This document shows, one piece after another, positions 20,701-64,000 of a stretch of 64,000 nucleotides of DNA. Within the stretch, counting starts at the first letter, position 1; every line of letters begins with the position of its first letter. The notes beneath the pieces are model-generated. The model made no database searches, was not told the DNA's origin, and saw nothing but the letters and a program-made list of their open reading frames with translations. Source of the DNA: Achatina immaculata (Eukaryota > Mollusca > Gastropoda > Stylommatophora > Achatinidae); NCBI GenBank assembly GCA_009760885.1, contig CM019715.1, forward strand, positions 22,409,642 to 22,473,641, read 5' to 3'. A program made the translations under genes and the position numbers.

Positions 20701-22788
20701 TGAAAAGTTAGTAGCTTGTGCTGAAGGTCTCAGATTACTTTGTCTTTTACTTCATTTTTTTCTTTTTTCCAGTTTTTGCTAGTACCCACCAGACAGCCAT
20801 GGGGTCTAAGTTACCCTCAACTGTTGCCACAGGTGTTACTATTCAGTGGCCATCTACAAATAATGGCATCACAGGACCCTCAGCTAAAACAGCACAAACG
20901 CTGCCCCAGTCTTTAACACCACTGAGCAACACAGGAGGTCAGTCTTAAACAGTTTTCAACTTTTATTTATGTTAGAATACATGATATGGTTTCAGTAGAA
21001 GTATTTTGTGTAATGTAACCTCAGCTGTGATGTTATGTCAGCATGTTAGTACATGACCATATATACCTGGCTAGGAAATTTCAGCCTTGCTGTGCTGGAT
21101 AAAAAGTAAAATCTCCATTTCCATGCAATTAAGGCATTTTGAGGACATAGTGTTAGGCCTGTATTTCCAAGACCATTGGCACGTGGAAGTGTGATGTGGT
21201 GTATATCACACCTGACTGCATTTACCTTCCAAGATTTCTGGTAATGGTACCATTTTTAGAGGCTGTGTTGACACCGGGGTCTTTCTAGTGTGGTGGTACC
21301 AGAAAAAAATCCCCACTGCTGAGACTTGAACTTTATACCACCAGATTAGTAGACCGAGCACCTAACCACTCAGCCAACTTTGCTCAAAGGCATAATAATT
21401 AAGTAACTTGTAAACTGATTGTAGAGATGGCATATGATCATTATATAGATGAAGGATCATAATTGTGGACGTGAAGAAAGATTATGATTTTTTAAGCTAC
21501 AAGAGATCATAATAATGAAAATAAAAACATTCAGTAAATGGTTTATGTCACATCAGAATATGGTGTACATATGTGTATTTATAATTACATCAGTGCAGCT
21601 GAAGAAAATAATTAAATAAGACGAGGTTTTTTTTTCCTGGTAACAAAACCACAATTAAATATTTTGGCTTTTACCTTTATCAGACAAAAGTAAAAGAAAA
21701 ATGGTTACAGGAACAGATAAAAGGGAAGCTTTTGAAGTTCAGAATAGTAACTTAGATTAGGATGACTCAGTGTATTTGAATTTTGATCAACAGTGTCTAG
21801 ATCACAAATCAGTATTTTGCATTAAATCGCAGTTTTTACTTATCTAATCTACCCAGCTTTAAAAATCTGTACCTAATTCCTACTTGAGCTAGGAAATCCA
21901 TCATCTCCCAGGCATGATTTATCATCATTCTTTAGTATGCCATTTAATCAACAGATCAGCCCCATATCCTCTATAAATGCCTCAGTGGCATATCACAAGG
22001 CTGTCGTCTGTCCAGCAGTCTTTACAAAACAGTGCCACTTTACTGTGACATTATACAACACAGTCTGTGGTGAAAAACAGGACTTCAGTAACAAGATAAC
22101 TTATTTATTTTGAAGATTACAAGATTCTAGTTTATTTTGATTCATCTGAGTTTCACATACTAATGTGGTTGTTTCACATTTTGATATGTTTAACAACTCT
22201 GTAGATATCTGTGATATTTTCTGTGGTAGTTGCCTATAACATCTCTGATATTCTGTACTGAAAGGTACTTGCAGACAAGTTACATTTCTAGTGTGTGACA
22301 CTTCTGATAATCTGTGACATTTATGTTATTTGTGAATTTTGTAAACTGGGACATATTTCTTTTTTAGCATTCTATGAAGTTTCTTCAGTAATCTTTGATA
22401 ATAATATTTCTTTGTTCATATTACTTTTCTGGCATTTATTAACATTTTAAATGTTCTGCTACTACCAACATTTTCAAATACTTTTCTTCTAACAGCTGCA
22501 AATGAGAATGCATTATCTGGAGGACAAGTGGCAGGCATTGTCATTGGTGTATTGATTTCTGTTATTATTATTGCTGCTGTAGTGTTTGTTATCAGAAAGG
22601 GATATGCTCCATGTGGTCCTGGCCATTTTCATGTGGTTCCCCATGCCTCTGGCTATGACAATGCTCTCTATATACAAGAACAAAATAGGGAATCAGGAGA
22701 AGTAACTGGGGAAGTTAAGCTAAGTTCCTCAGACAGTGATAGATTGAATGCAGTTGTAGAGAGTCAAGTAACTGTACATGATTCATAA
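5674..22788 (+). CDS. Transmembrane multi-CTLD C-type lectin, mannose-receptor-like (5' end missing)
   Basis: Eleven exons join in one frame: 5674-5768, 7057-7191, 8471-8623, 9944-10110, 12049-12157, 13936-14201, 15332-15500, 16983-17261, 19059-19241, 20773-20937 and 22496-22788. They give about 670 residues. Order: C-terminal half of CTLD1 (with EPN), CTLD2, CTLD3, CTLD4, a Thr/Ser/Pro stalk, one membrane helix ([19 protein letters not shown]), then about 60 cytoplasmic residues with two close tyrosines and a stop. This is a type I receptor layout like the macrophage mannose receptor family. It would bind glycans, perhaps for recognition or uptake. Each CTLD is split by an intron near its middle. 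The first half of CTLD1 and any signal peptide are not found between 2700 and 5674 and probably lie left of the window. Confidence 0.88.
6678..6892 (-). mobile_element. SINE family S1, 5'-truncated copy
   Basis: On the minus strand this is the same core as the S1 copies at 18441 and 21105: the CCAGAAAGGCC-like start, AAAAATGGG, CTGGGGAGATAAATGTGGCC, and the end near TTTTACC. The tRNA-like head is missing. It lies in the first visible lectin intron. Confidence 0.75.
7057..7191 (+). CDS. Lectin exon b: end of CTLD1, linker, start of CTLD2
   Basis: The acceptor is TATTTGTACAG. The product begins [18 protein letters not shown], the closing strand and last two cysteines of CTLD1. The usual WND Ca2+ motif reads WQD here. 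A Ser/Thr linker ([14 protein letters not shown]) and [11 protein letters not shown] open CTLD2. The donor GTAGGT follows in phase 1. Confidence 0.88.
7369..7930 (+). repeat. 32-bp minisatellite in lectin intron
   Basis: This is a tandem array of about 17 units of TCCTGATTGTTGTGATGAGC plus AACCTGATTGTG with AGC/AAC and CATG/TGTG variants. Because 32 is not a multiple of three, open reading in the array cycles frames. The long minus-strand open frames here are artefacts of the repeat. Confidence 0.9.
7935..8360 (+). repeat. Degenerate repeats grading into a 57-bp triplicate
   Basis: 7940-8130 holds loose copies of GTGGTTAGCAGCCTGTGTCC. From 8184 a 57-bp unit starting CAAGTGACTGGCAGCC recurs at 8241 and 8298. 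It adjoins the 32-bp array, and the shared GCAGCCTG word suggests one origin. Confidence 0.8.
8471..8623 (+). CDS. Lectin exon c: CTLD2 N-terminal half
   Basis: The acceptor is TGATGTGCAG. The product carries [24 protein letters not shown] and [12 protein letters not shown], the classic first helix pair and first disulphide cysteines of a CTLD. The donor GTGAAC follows in phase 1. Confidence 0.9.
8624..9243. other. Lectin intron sequence, no recognised element
   Basis: I see no exon. The open frame 9055-9252 runs into the 28-bp array and lacks domain signatures. Confidence 0.5.
9243..9495 (+). repeat. 28-bp minisatellite with a consensus 5' splice site in every unit
   Basis: The unit is TATCAAGGTAAGAATGCAAG plus AAGAATAG. 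CAAGGTAAGAAT occurs nine times at exact 28-bp spacing (9245, 9273, 9301, 9329, 9357, 9385, 9413, 9441, 9469). AAG/GTAAGA is a near-perfect U1 match on the transcribed strand of the lectin gene, about 0.6 kb downstream of the real donor at 8624. Confidence 0.95.
9944..10110 (+). CDS. Lectin exon d: CTLD2 middle
   Basis: The acceptor is AATACTGCAG. The product is [20 protein letters not shown] and then [20 protein letters not shown], with the WIGL-like core as LWLGL. The EPN position reads GQPV, so Ca2+-dependent sugar binding is unlikely. The exon ends in phase 0 before GTAAAT. Confidence 0.88.
10500..11279 (+). mobile_element. Family A (RTE-like) LINE, 3' part with an open frame of 245 codons
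   Basis: It reads [20 protein letters not shown] and [10 protein letters not shown], then [26 protein letters not shown] and [14 protein letters not shown], ending LRALCDV. This is the thumb and C-terminal region of an RTE/CR1-like reverse transcriptase. The RT catalytic core is absent, so the copy is 5'-truncated. The 3' end is GGGAAGGATATAAGATATAAG, a short tandem tail instead of poly(A). It sits in the lectin intron between exons d and e. Confidence 0.88.
11338..11490 (+). mobile_element. Family C LINE 3' end with (GA)n tail
   Basis: GAGATGTTGAGCAATGGAGG, the ACCTGGACAAAAGTGGGAG stretch and CAGGCATTTGTTGAAAA match the 3' end of the family C copy at 28700-28985. The tail is (GAGA)n at 11462-11484. 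Confidence 0.75.
12049..12157 (+). CDS. Lectin exon e: CTLD2 C-terminal part
   Basis: The acceptor is TCCACATACAG. The product is [26 protein letters not shown] and AFLCQTIK. It supplies the last cysteines of CTLD2. WSD replaces WND. The donor GTAAGC follows in phase 1. Confidence 0.9.
12410..12720 (+). repeat. 52-bp minisatellite, left block, with a 100-bp unique-looking leader
   Basis: ATTAAACACCAATCACCA recurs at 12509, 12561, 12613 and 12665 with a 52-bp period. The leader 12415-12505 (CTTTCCTTCTCCAACTCCTG and following) reappears at 13497-13585, so the array was built with a larger unit or duplicated as a block. Confidence 0.88.
12718..13422. mobile_element. piggyBac-like MITE with TTAA target duplication
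   Basis: TTAA at 12718-12721 and TTAA at 13419-13422 flank 697 bases whose ends are inverted: CTCTTTCCACTCACG on the left, and CTGTTTCCACTCGCG when the right end is reverse-complemented. The insertion splits the 52-bp minisatellite in two. The inside has no long open frame, so it is non-autonomous. Assignment to piggyBac rests on TTAA and the termini. Confidence 0.75.
13423..13860 (+). repeat. 52-bp minisatellite, right block
   Basis: These are diverged copies of the same unit (AATTAAACTCCAATCACCAC, AGTGAGAGACCAGTGCACTA) with a second copy of the 100-bp leader at 13497-13585. Copies here are less alike than in the left block. Confidence 0.85.
13936..14201 (+). CDS. Lectin exon f: linker and CTLD3 N-terminal half
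   Basis: The acceptor is ACTATCACTACAG. A Pro/Thr/Ser linker ([18 protein letters not shown]) leads into [35 protein letters not shown] and [11 protein letters not shown], the first half of CTLD3 with the WIGL core. The donor GTACTT follows in phase 0. Confidence 0.92.
14202..15150. other. Lectin intron, mostly unassigned
   Basis: This holds A/T-rich sequence, a small perfect hairpin at 14654-14678 (GTGGAGTC and GACTCCAC arms), and a poly(G) run near 14902. I see no exon. Confidence 0.5.
15155..15290 (+). mobile_element. Family C LINE 3' end
   Basis: GGATGCTGAGCTACAGAGGG, CTTGGGCAAGAGTG and GTGGAAAACCCTTGCTGAAG match family C. The tail is GAGAGAGAGGG at 15276-15290. It ends 40 bases before lectin exon g. 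Confidence 0.78.
15332..15500 (+). CDS. Lectin exon g: CTLD3 C-terminal half
   Basis: The acceptor is TGTTTTCACAG. The product is [41 protein letters not shown] and [13 protein letters not shown] is kept, while the EPN position reads NPN. The donor GTGAGT follows in phase 1. Confidence 0.92.
15735..16595 (+). repeat. 29-bp minisatellite, about 28 units
   Basis: The unit is AGAGTGAATCAAAATGCTGT plus GATTTATCC, with TTTGGAGTGAATC and shorter CCAGTGAATC variants arranged in a repeating order, hinting at higher-order duplication of multi-unit blocks. It lies in the lectin intron between exons g and h. Confidence 0.9.
16983..17261 (+). CDS. Lectin exon h: linker and CTLD4 N-terminal half
   Basis: The acceptor is TTATCACACCAG. 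A TPTPTPL linker precedes [45 protein letters not shown] and [12 protein letters not shown]. All first-half CTLD hallmarks are present. The donor GTATGT follows in phase 1. Confidence 0.93.
17830..18015 (+). mobile_element. Family B LINE 3' end, (GACT)n tail
   Basis: AAATGAAGATGTCTGCAAG, the GATGATCTGCGAATGGATTT stretch and ACATGCAAATGACTGACTGA match the plus-oriented B copy at 40080-40632. The tail is (GACT)n at 17992-18013. Confidence 0.78.
18441..18716 (-). mobile_element. SINE family S1, full copy with tRNA-like head
   Basis: Read on the minus strand it starts GTAGCCTGGTTAGCTGAGTG with a box A-like TAGCTGAGTGG and a box B-like GGTTCAGTCCC, followed by a core (CTGGTACACACCAGAAAGGC, CGGCCAGGTGTGATACTG) and a T-rich end. 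It is a tRNA-derived SINE transcribed by RNA polymerase III from internal promoters. Related copies are at 21105 and 6678. Confidence 0.82.
18790..18988 (+). mobile_element. LINE 3' end with (GAT)n tail
   Basis: A short coding-like stretch ([20 protein letters not shown]) ends in (GATGAT)n at 18968-18990, as in family D-type elements. It lies 70 bases before lectin exon i. Confidence 0.55.
19059..19241 (+). CDS. Lectin exon i: CTLD4 C-terminal half
   Basis: The acceptor is GTTCTTGCAG. The product is [38 protein letters not shown] and [22 protein letters not shown] is intact, but the EPN position reads EPS. The donor GTGAGT follows in phase 1. Confidence 0.93.
19245..19425 (+). repeat. Short tandem repeats of TGTGGTTTATATTTCACATT type
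   Basis: About five imperfect units of TTTCATGTGGTTTAT and TTCACATTATATGG follow directly on the donor of lectin exon i, so the intron starts inside the array. Confidence 0.8.
19545..20135 (+). mobile_element. Degraded LINE fragment with (GATGAT)n end
   Basis: Broken frames read [17 protein letters not shown] and RIGCIP-like residues of an RT C-terminal region and end in GGTGATGATGATGATGCTG. It has many stops. Family D or a sister. Confidence 0.5.
20773..20937 (+). CDS. Lectin exon j: Thr/Ser/Pro stalk
   Basis: The acceptor is CTTTTTTCCAG. The product is rich in Thr, Ser and Pro ([36 protein letters not shown]) with no cysteines, as in a mucin-like O-glycosylated stem holding the CTLDs away from the membrane. 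The donor GTCAGT follows in phase 1. Confidence 0.88.
21105..21385 (-). mobile_element. SINE family S1 copy with tRNA-like head
   Basis: It has the same layout as the 18441 copy on the minus strand: head near 21385 (GTTGGCTGAGTGGTTAGGTG), core with AAAAATGGT and CTGGAAGGTAAATGCAGTC, ending GAGATTTTACTTTTTATCC. It lies in the last lectin intron. Confidence 0.82.
21390..22495. other. Last lectin intron, unassigned
   Basis: This is A/T-rich sequence without recognised repeats or exon signatures apart from the acceptor TTCTTCTAACAG of exon k. Confidence 0.5.
22496..22788 (+). CDS. Lectin exon k: membrane helix, cytoplasmic tail and stop
   Basis: The product begins [20 protein letters not shown] and continues into a hydrophobic helix ending [10 protein letters not shown], then a basic stop-transfer residue pair. 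The tail has [12 protein letters not shown], with two tyrosines four residues apart, and an acidic Ser-rich end before TAA. The tyrosines do not fit the strict ITIM or YXX-phi pattern, so signalling or endocytic use is open. Confidence 0.92.
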
Positions 22789-22834
22789 GCTGGACATATG
22801 TGTGTTTGTTCTTTTATGTATTATGAGCTGAGGT

Positions 22835-23105
22835 ATATTTGTTAGTTCCAGCTTGGGTTATGCATGTGACATCTGTTAGTTCCAGCTTAGGCTGTATATG
22901 ACATTTGTTAGTTCCAGCTTGTGTTGTACATGTGACATTTGTTAGTTCCCACTTGTGTTGTACATGTGACATCTGCTAGTTCCAGCTTGTGTTGTACATG
23001 TGACATTTGTTATTTCCAGCTTAGGTTGTACATGTGACATTTGTTAGTTCCAGCTTGGCTTGTACATGTGACATTTGTTAGTTCCAACTTGGGTTGTACT
23101 TGTGA
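22835..23105 (+). repeat. 34-bp minisatellite in the lectin 3' UTR
   Basis: About eight units of TGTGACATTTGTTAGTTCCA plus GCTTGGGTTGTACA follow 45 bases after the stop codon. Confidence 0.9.
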
Positions 23106-23472
23106 CATGTAGACACTTTTTTTTTCATGAACAGCTCAAATGTTAATGATGTTCATGCAAGCTGAAATTTTCCAATTCTGACACTAACATGTTGCAAAAG
23201 TGAACTTTTTTCAGTTTAGTTTTAAGCACAAGTTCTTTGTGATTTGGAAGTTTTTATTTAGAATTTTTTCCTTGTCAGAACTGCATACTGCCACAAGGAA
23301 GAGAGTATAGTTAGATAGTACAAGTTTCTAATTCTTGTCAAAACTCCATACTGCCACAGTGAGAGAGAATATAGTTTCTAATTTTCTCTGCCCTACCTAT
23401 GAATCTACTTGCTCATGCTTCTTTCTTCATGGGTAAAATTTAAAAAAAAAAAATTAGTCAGTTTTATTTAGT

Positions 23473-23478
23473 AATAAA
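23473..23478 (+). promoter_or_regulatory. Candidate poly(A) signal AATAAA for the lectin gene
   Basis: This is an AATAAA in TTTAGTAATAAAGCAC, about 690 bases after the stop and past the 3' UTR minisatellite. Another AATAAA lies near 24648. No cleavage data are available, so the choice is tentative. Confidence 0.35.
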
Positions 23479-23831
23479 GCACACATCTTTTAACATTTGT
23501 TTTATTCATACAACACATGCAGTATAAAAAAATGGATAAAAAGAGAAAATGCGAAGTGTTCATTTTAAAAAGGTACAGAGTTTGCCAAAAATATAAACAA
23601 TTTTGTTTTATAAATTATGATATATGTTCAGATTTTATTTTACATGGTAGATCAAATATTCAAATTGGGCGCCATCTGCATCAAAACATTTCTATTTATA
23701 AAGTTATGGCAGACAATTTGAATATGTATACAAAATTTCTAAAATGAACTGTTTATGGGATCTAATAGCACACAATAATTAGTGTATATGCATACAACTA
23801 TACACAAAGCACTGCAGTAAAGCTGTGATAC

Positions 23832-23933
23832 CAAAATGTATAAACTAGGAAAAAAGTAGGAACAGCTTAACATAACAAGTGTGTTATCATTAAATAATAA
23901 AGCTGTTCCTTTTTTCCTAGTTTATACATTTTG
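23832..23933. repeat. Inverted repeat, about 34-bp arms, in the intergenic interval
   Basis: The left arm 23832-23868 and right arm 23900-23933 are reverse complements (CAAAATGTATAAACTAGG and CCTAGTTTATACATTTTG), apart from a three-base bulge (TAG) in the left arm. The loop is about 31 bases. It could be a foldback MITE or hairpin RNA precursor. Confidence 0.85.
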
Positions 23934-24321
23934 TTTATGTGACCTGACTTTGGTACACCATGTATATAAAATGAATCTTAGATGTTGATTTGTTGATTCT
24001 CCTGATAGTCTAGATGAAATGACTTAGTCCTAAGGCTAGAAAAATGTGATGAAATAACTGGACATCAAGGTGGGATTGGGGTGATGAGGTTAAACCCGGT
24101 TGTCAAGCCAGCATAGAGAGAAGTTTAGGGGCTGGGTTGAGTGGTATCATGCACATTAACCCTTGTACCAATGCTTGGCTTTTGTTACAAATGGGAATCT
24201 GATTGATGTGTTCATTGCTTCAGAGCTTCCAGCAAACCCTGGCAACTTATTACACTCTGTAGAGTGAGTGGAGTAGTTTTTTTTAACTCAAGTATGAACT
24301 CATGAAACCAGTTAACAGACT

Positions 24322-24515
24322 GGTGGATTTCTATCTGGATTTATGAATGAATGAAGTAAAGGCACTTAGGGGTGGATTTCTATCTGGATTTATGAATGAA
24401 TGAAGTAAAGGCACCTAGGGGTGGATTTCTATCTGGATTTATGAATGAATGAAGTAAAGGCACCTAGGGGTGGATTTCTATCTGGATTTATGAATGAATG
24501 AAGTAAAGGCACCTA
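24322..24515 (+). repeat. 49-bp repeat, four copies
   Basis: GGTGGATTTCTATCTGGATT recurs at 24322, 24371, 24420 and 24469, nearly identical. It lies between the convergent genes. Confidence 0.92.
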
Positions 24516-24976
24516 GGGGTTATGATGTTTGTGCCCATATTTTCATTACGGATGGATTCCATTGTGATAAAGATGCATAATTGAGTGGCTGAATGAATGA
24601 ATTGATAAATGACTATGTCATAGCACATTTTGATTTCAGTTGTTGAAATAAACATCAAATTTGTACTGTTTTACGAAATGTTTGTATAATGATTTCAACA
24701 TTAGCATAGTGTATAATCTTTAGCAAAAGTACATCATTGTTTTAAAGGTCATTCAGTTGTCTGATTCAGTGAATAATTCAGTGTTCATTTGTCCTCTATC
24801 ACTGGCCTGACAGAGGACATAGAAATGTGTATGTTACATTTGTTAAAGATATCAGTGTGAGACTTTTTTTTTTTTTACATAAATGATGGCAGAAAATTCA
24901 GAGTACAACAGAATCGCTGTCCTCCAACAACCACCAGAACCTGGAAACACTACAGAAACCAAACTTACAAGCAGCT

Positions 24977-25123
24977 GTCTTATAAATTACATCTTATATC
25001 CCTGCCATGCCGTTAAGTGCCACATAGGGCTCGCATGGTAGTTCAAGTTTTCCTGTTTTCAGCGAGCTTTCCAGCCTCATCAAGGGATTTATGCCTCTTA
25101 ATTTGGCCTCTCTTAACAATATC
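24977..25123 (-). mobile_element. Family A LINE 3' end in the ABCC 3' UTR, with 10-bp TSD
   Basis: The 147-bp insert matches the last part of family A (minus: GAGGCTGGAAAGCTCGCTG, GCGAGCCCTATGTGGCAC, ATAAGATGTAAT tail). ACAAGCAGCT at 24967-24976 is repeated at 25124-25133. The insert begins about 30 bases past the ABCC stop codon and is in sense with the gene. Confidence 0.85.
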
Positions 25124-25152
25124 ACAAGCAGCTATATCAGCTCAGAATTTGT

Positions 25153-62367
<37,215 letters not shown>

Positions 62368-63385
62368 CTGCTCACAGAGAGCAAAAGATATGCTAAATTG
62401 TGGTTAAAAACAATGATTATATTTCATGATTCAAGTACCCACAGGTTATGATTTAGTGTATCAGTAGCTTATGATAACAAATCAACAGGCTAGTATTACA
62501 GTACAAATATATAAAGACAATAAAACAAAAAAACCAAAAGACACCAGGAGGGAATTAAACACAAAACACTAGCATCAGTGGACTGTGATTAAATGATCTT
62601 TTGACTAGATATTACATTGCTAGCAGACTAGGATAACATAATCAATAGTCTTTGATTACACTATGAGTAGAAATAGAATTAAGATCACTAAAGTATGAGT
62701 ACAGTGCTTGTAAAGTATGACTGTAGTATCTATAAAGCTATAATTAGTATGCCATTTGGCTAGCACTGAAAAATCAATGGGCAATGAAATACCACTACAG
62801 TACAAAGTTTAGAGGATTAACAGGCCAAGAATAAAACACTTCTAGATTATAAAAGATTACAAATAATATAGACCTTCAGTATCCTGGAGATCATAATGAG
62901 AGTAATACAAGAGTGCATTATTTTTTTAATTTACCTAGAATTACAGCAACAAAAATCTATAGGTGATGCAAGAGGTTAACAAAATTTACAATACACCTAG
63001 GCTAAAATTAGAGGAAAACTAGTTAAAAATGAAGAACAGGATAACCAAAGACTGGTTGTAATAGTTCAGTAACAACATTTTAGCTCAACAGCAAAAATGT
63101 ATATTCAGAAACATACATTAACTTACATTTGATTGGCTAGTCTGATCAATGATAACATTCTGATTGAAGCCCATGTCATTGTGAAGGTTCTGATTGACAA
63201 GCATCAAGTTGGAAGTGGAGGAGGGCTAAACTGTCTTATAATAATTTTTAGACTAGGACCTAAGCACCAGACTTCTTGGCAGATTTCACCACTGTAATTA
63301 GGAAGGCCCATCCTCCATGCTCTCCAGTCACATCCGTAGGTGTTCTGGTCTTCTCTTCAGTATCTCCTCCAACATGCAACAACCT
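62368..63385. other. ABCC intron or upstream region, unassigned
   Basis: A perfect GTAAGT donor on the minus strand near 63121-63126 follows a short open stretch, but its translation does not resemble any MRP exon, so I do not call it. The rest is A/T-rich. Confidence 0.4.
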
Positions 63386-63645
63386 ATTCTCTGTCTGGAG
63401 CTCCTGATGAACTAATTACACCTATTCTCTGTCTGGAGCTCCTGATGAACTAATTACACCCATTCTCTGTCTGGAGCTCCTGATGAACTAATTACACTCA
63501 TTCTCTGTCTGGAGCTCCTGATGAACTAATTACGCCCATTCTCTGTCTGGAGCTCCTGATGAACTAATTACACCTATTCTCTGTCTGGAGCTCTTGATGA
63601 ACTAATTACACCCATTCTCTGTCTGGAGCTCCTAATGAACAGTTA
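63386..63645 (+). repeat. 38-bp minisatellite, seven units
   Basis: The unit is ATTCTCTGTCTGGAGCTCCT plus GATGAACTAATTACACCC. It lies directly beside the LINE remnant to its right. Confidence 0.92.
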
Positions 63646-63659
63646 ATTTTCTGCTATCC

Positions 63660-64000
63660 CAGCGTTCACCCCCAGCTCCTTCATTTATGACAATGACGCT
63701 GATTCACAGCTGTCAATGTAGTCCCCCTGTTTGGCCAGTGGCTCTTAAAGCACTGATGATGTCTGCTCGATCCATTGCCTGATCTTCTTCCATGACGGAT
63801 GAGTTGGTCAACTGATCTGCTCTTTCATTTCCCCTAACACCGGCATGACCTGGTACGGAAATGAAAGTCAGTTGATAGATCTGTGACATTTACAGGAATT
63901 CGAGCCACTGTTACCTTAGAGGGTGTGAATTTTCTTTAGCGCGTTCACTGAGTTGCTCAAGATGCAAATCTTGTGACTTTTAGCCAGCTCAGAGCTTTTG
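63660..64000 (-). mobile_element. RNase H-bearing LINE remnant (runs off right edge)
   Basis: On the minus strand, KSHKICILSNSVNALKKIHT then QLTFISVPGHAGVRGNERAD and QLTNSS match RNase H domains of I/Nimb/Jockey-like LINEs (usual ILTDSQSAL and WVPGHAGVRGNERAD). The catalytic Asp of TDS reads Asn, and stops occur, so it is dead. Confidence 0.75.

Noticed and set aside
23510..23995. A mariner-type element around the intergenic hairpin
   Set aside because: The outer ends do not form convincing inverted repeats and no TA duplication could be fixed.
63121..63250. An upstream ABCC exon ending at a GTAAGT near 63121
   Set aside because: Neither usable frame resembles any MRP segment preceding the exon at 62367.

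Overview
This is animal nuclear DNA. Both recognisable genes are cut into short exons with GT-AG introns of about 0.2 to 4 kb, and the introns are packed with non-LTR retrotransposons, tRNA-derived SINEs and minisatellites. The families present (a multi-CTLD mannose-receptor-like lectin, an MRP/ABCC transporter, Tx1-like and RTE-like LINEs, long-cored tRNA SINEs) fit a lophotrochozoan invertebrate, most likely a mollusc. That assignment is inference.

Layout. 1-2680 is a minus-strand LINE whose ORF2 stays open off the left edge. Its 5' end is the first part of U2 snRNA, and it sits in an older RTE-like LINE fragment. 5674-22788 (+) is the 3' part of a transmembrane C-type lectin gene: 11 exons join in one frame into one C-terminal half CTLD, three full CTLDs, a Thr/Ser/Pro stalk, one membrane helix and a short tail. 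22789-25152 is the intergenic interval between convergent genes. 25153-62367 (-) is an ABCC/MRP-type transporter: 22 exons join in one frame into the second half of TMD1, NBD1, TMD2 and NBD2, about 1059 residues. Its N-terminal part (TMD0, early TMD1) must lie beyond 62367, probably outside the window. 63386-64000 holds a minisatellite and an RNase H-bearing LINE remnant.

Repeats. I separate at least four LINE families by sequence and 3' tail: A (tail ATAAG-like), B (tail TGAC or TGAA), C (tail GAGA), D (tail ATG/GAT). There are also two tRNA-derived SINE families, a TTAA-flanked piggyBac-like MITE, long hairpins and more than a dozen different minisatellites. Several minisatellites start exactly at a LINE or SINE end, and several lie close to splice sites of the host genes.

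The two genes show no functional link. Each is a membrane protein: the lectin a putative cell-surface glycan receptor, the ABCC protein an ATP-driven exporter. The most notable signals are the U2-headed LINE with a long intact ORF2, a second divergent U2-like sequence, a minisatellite carrying nine consensus 5' splice sites, and UG/CA/CU repeats beside ABCC exons. No previously undescribed gene system can be claimed from sequence alone.
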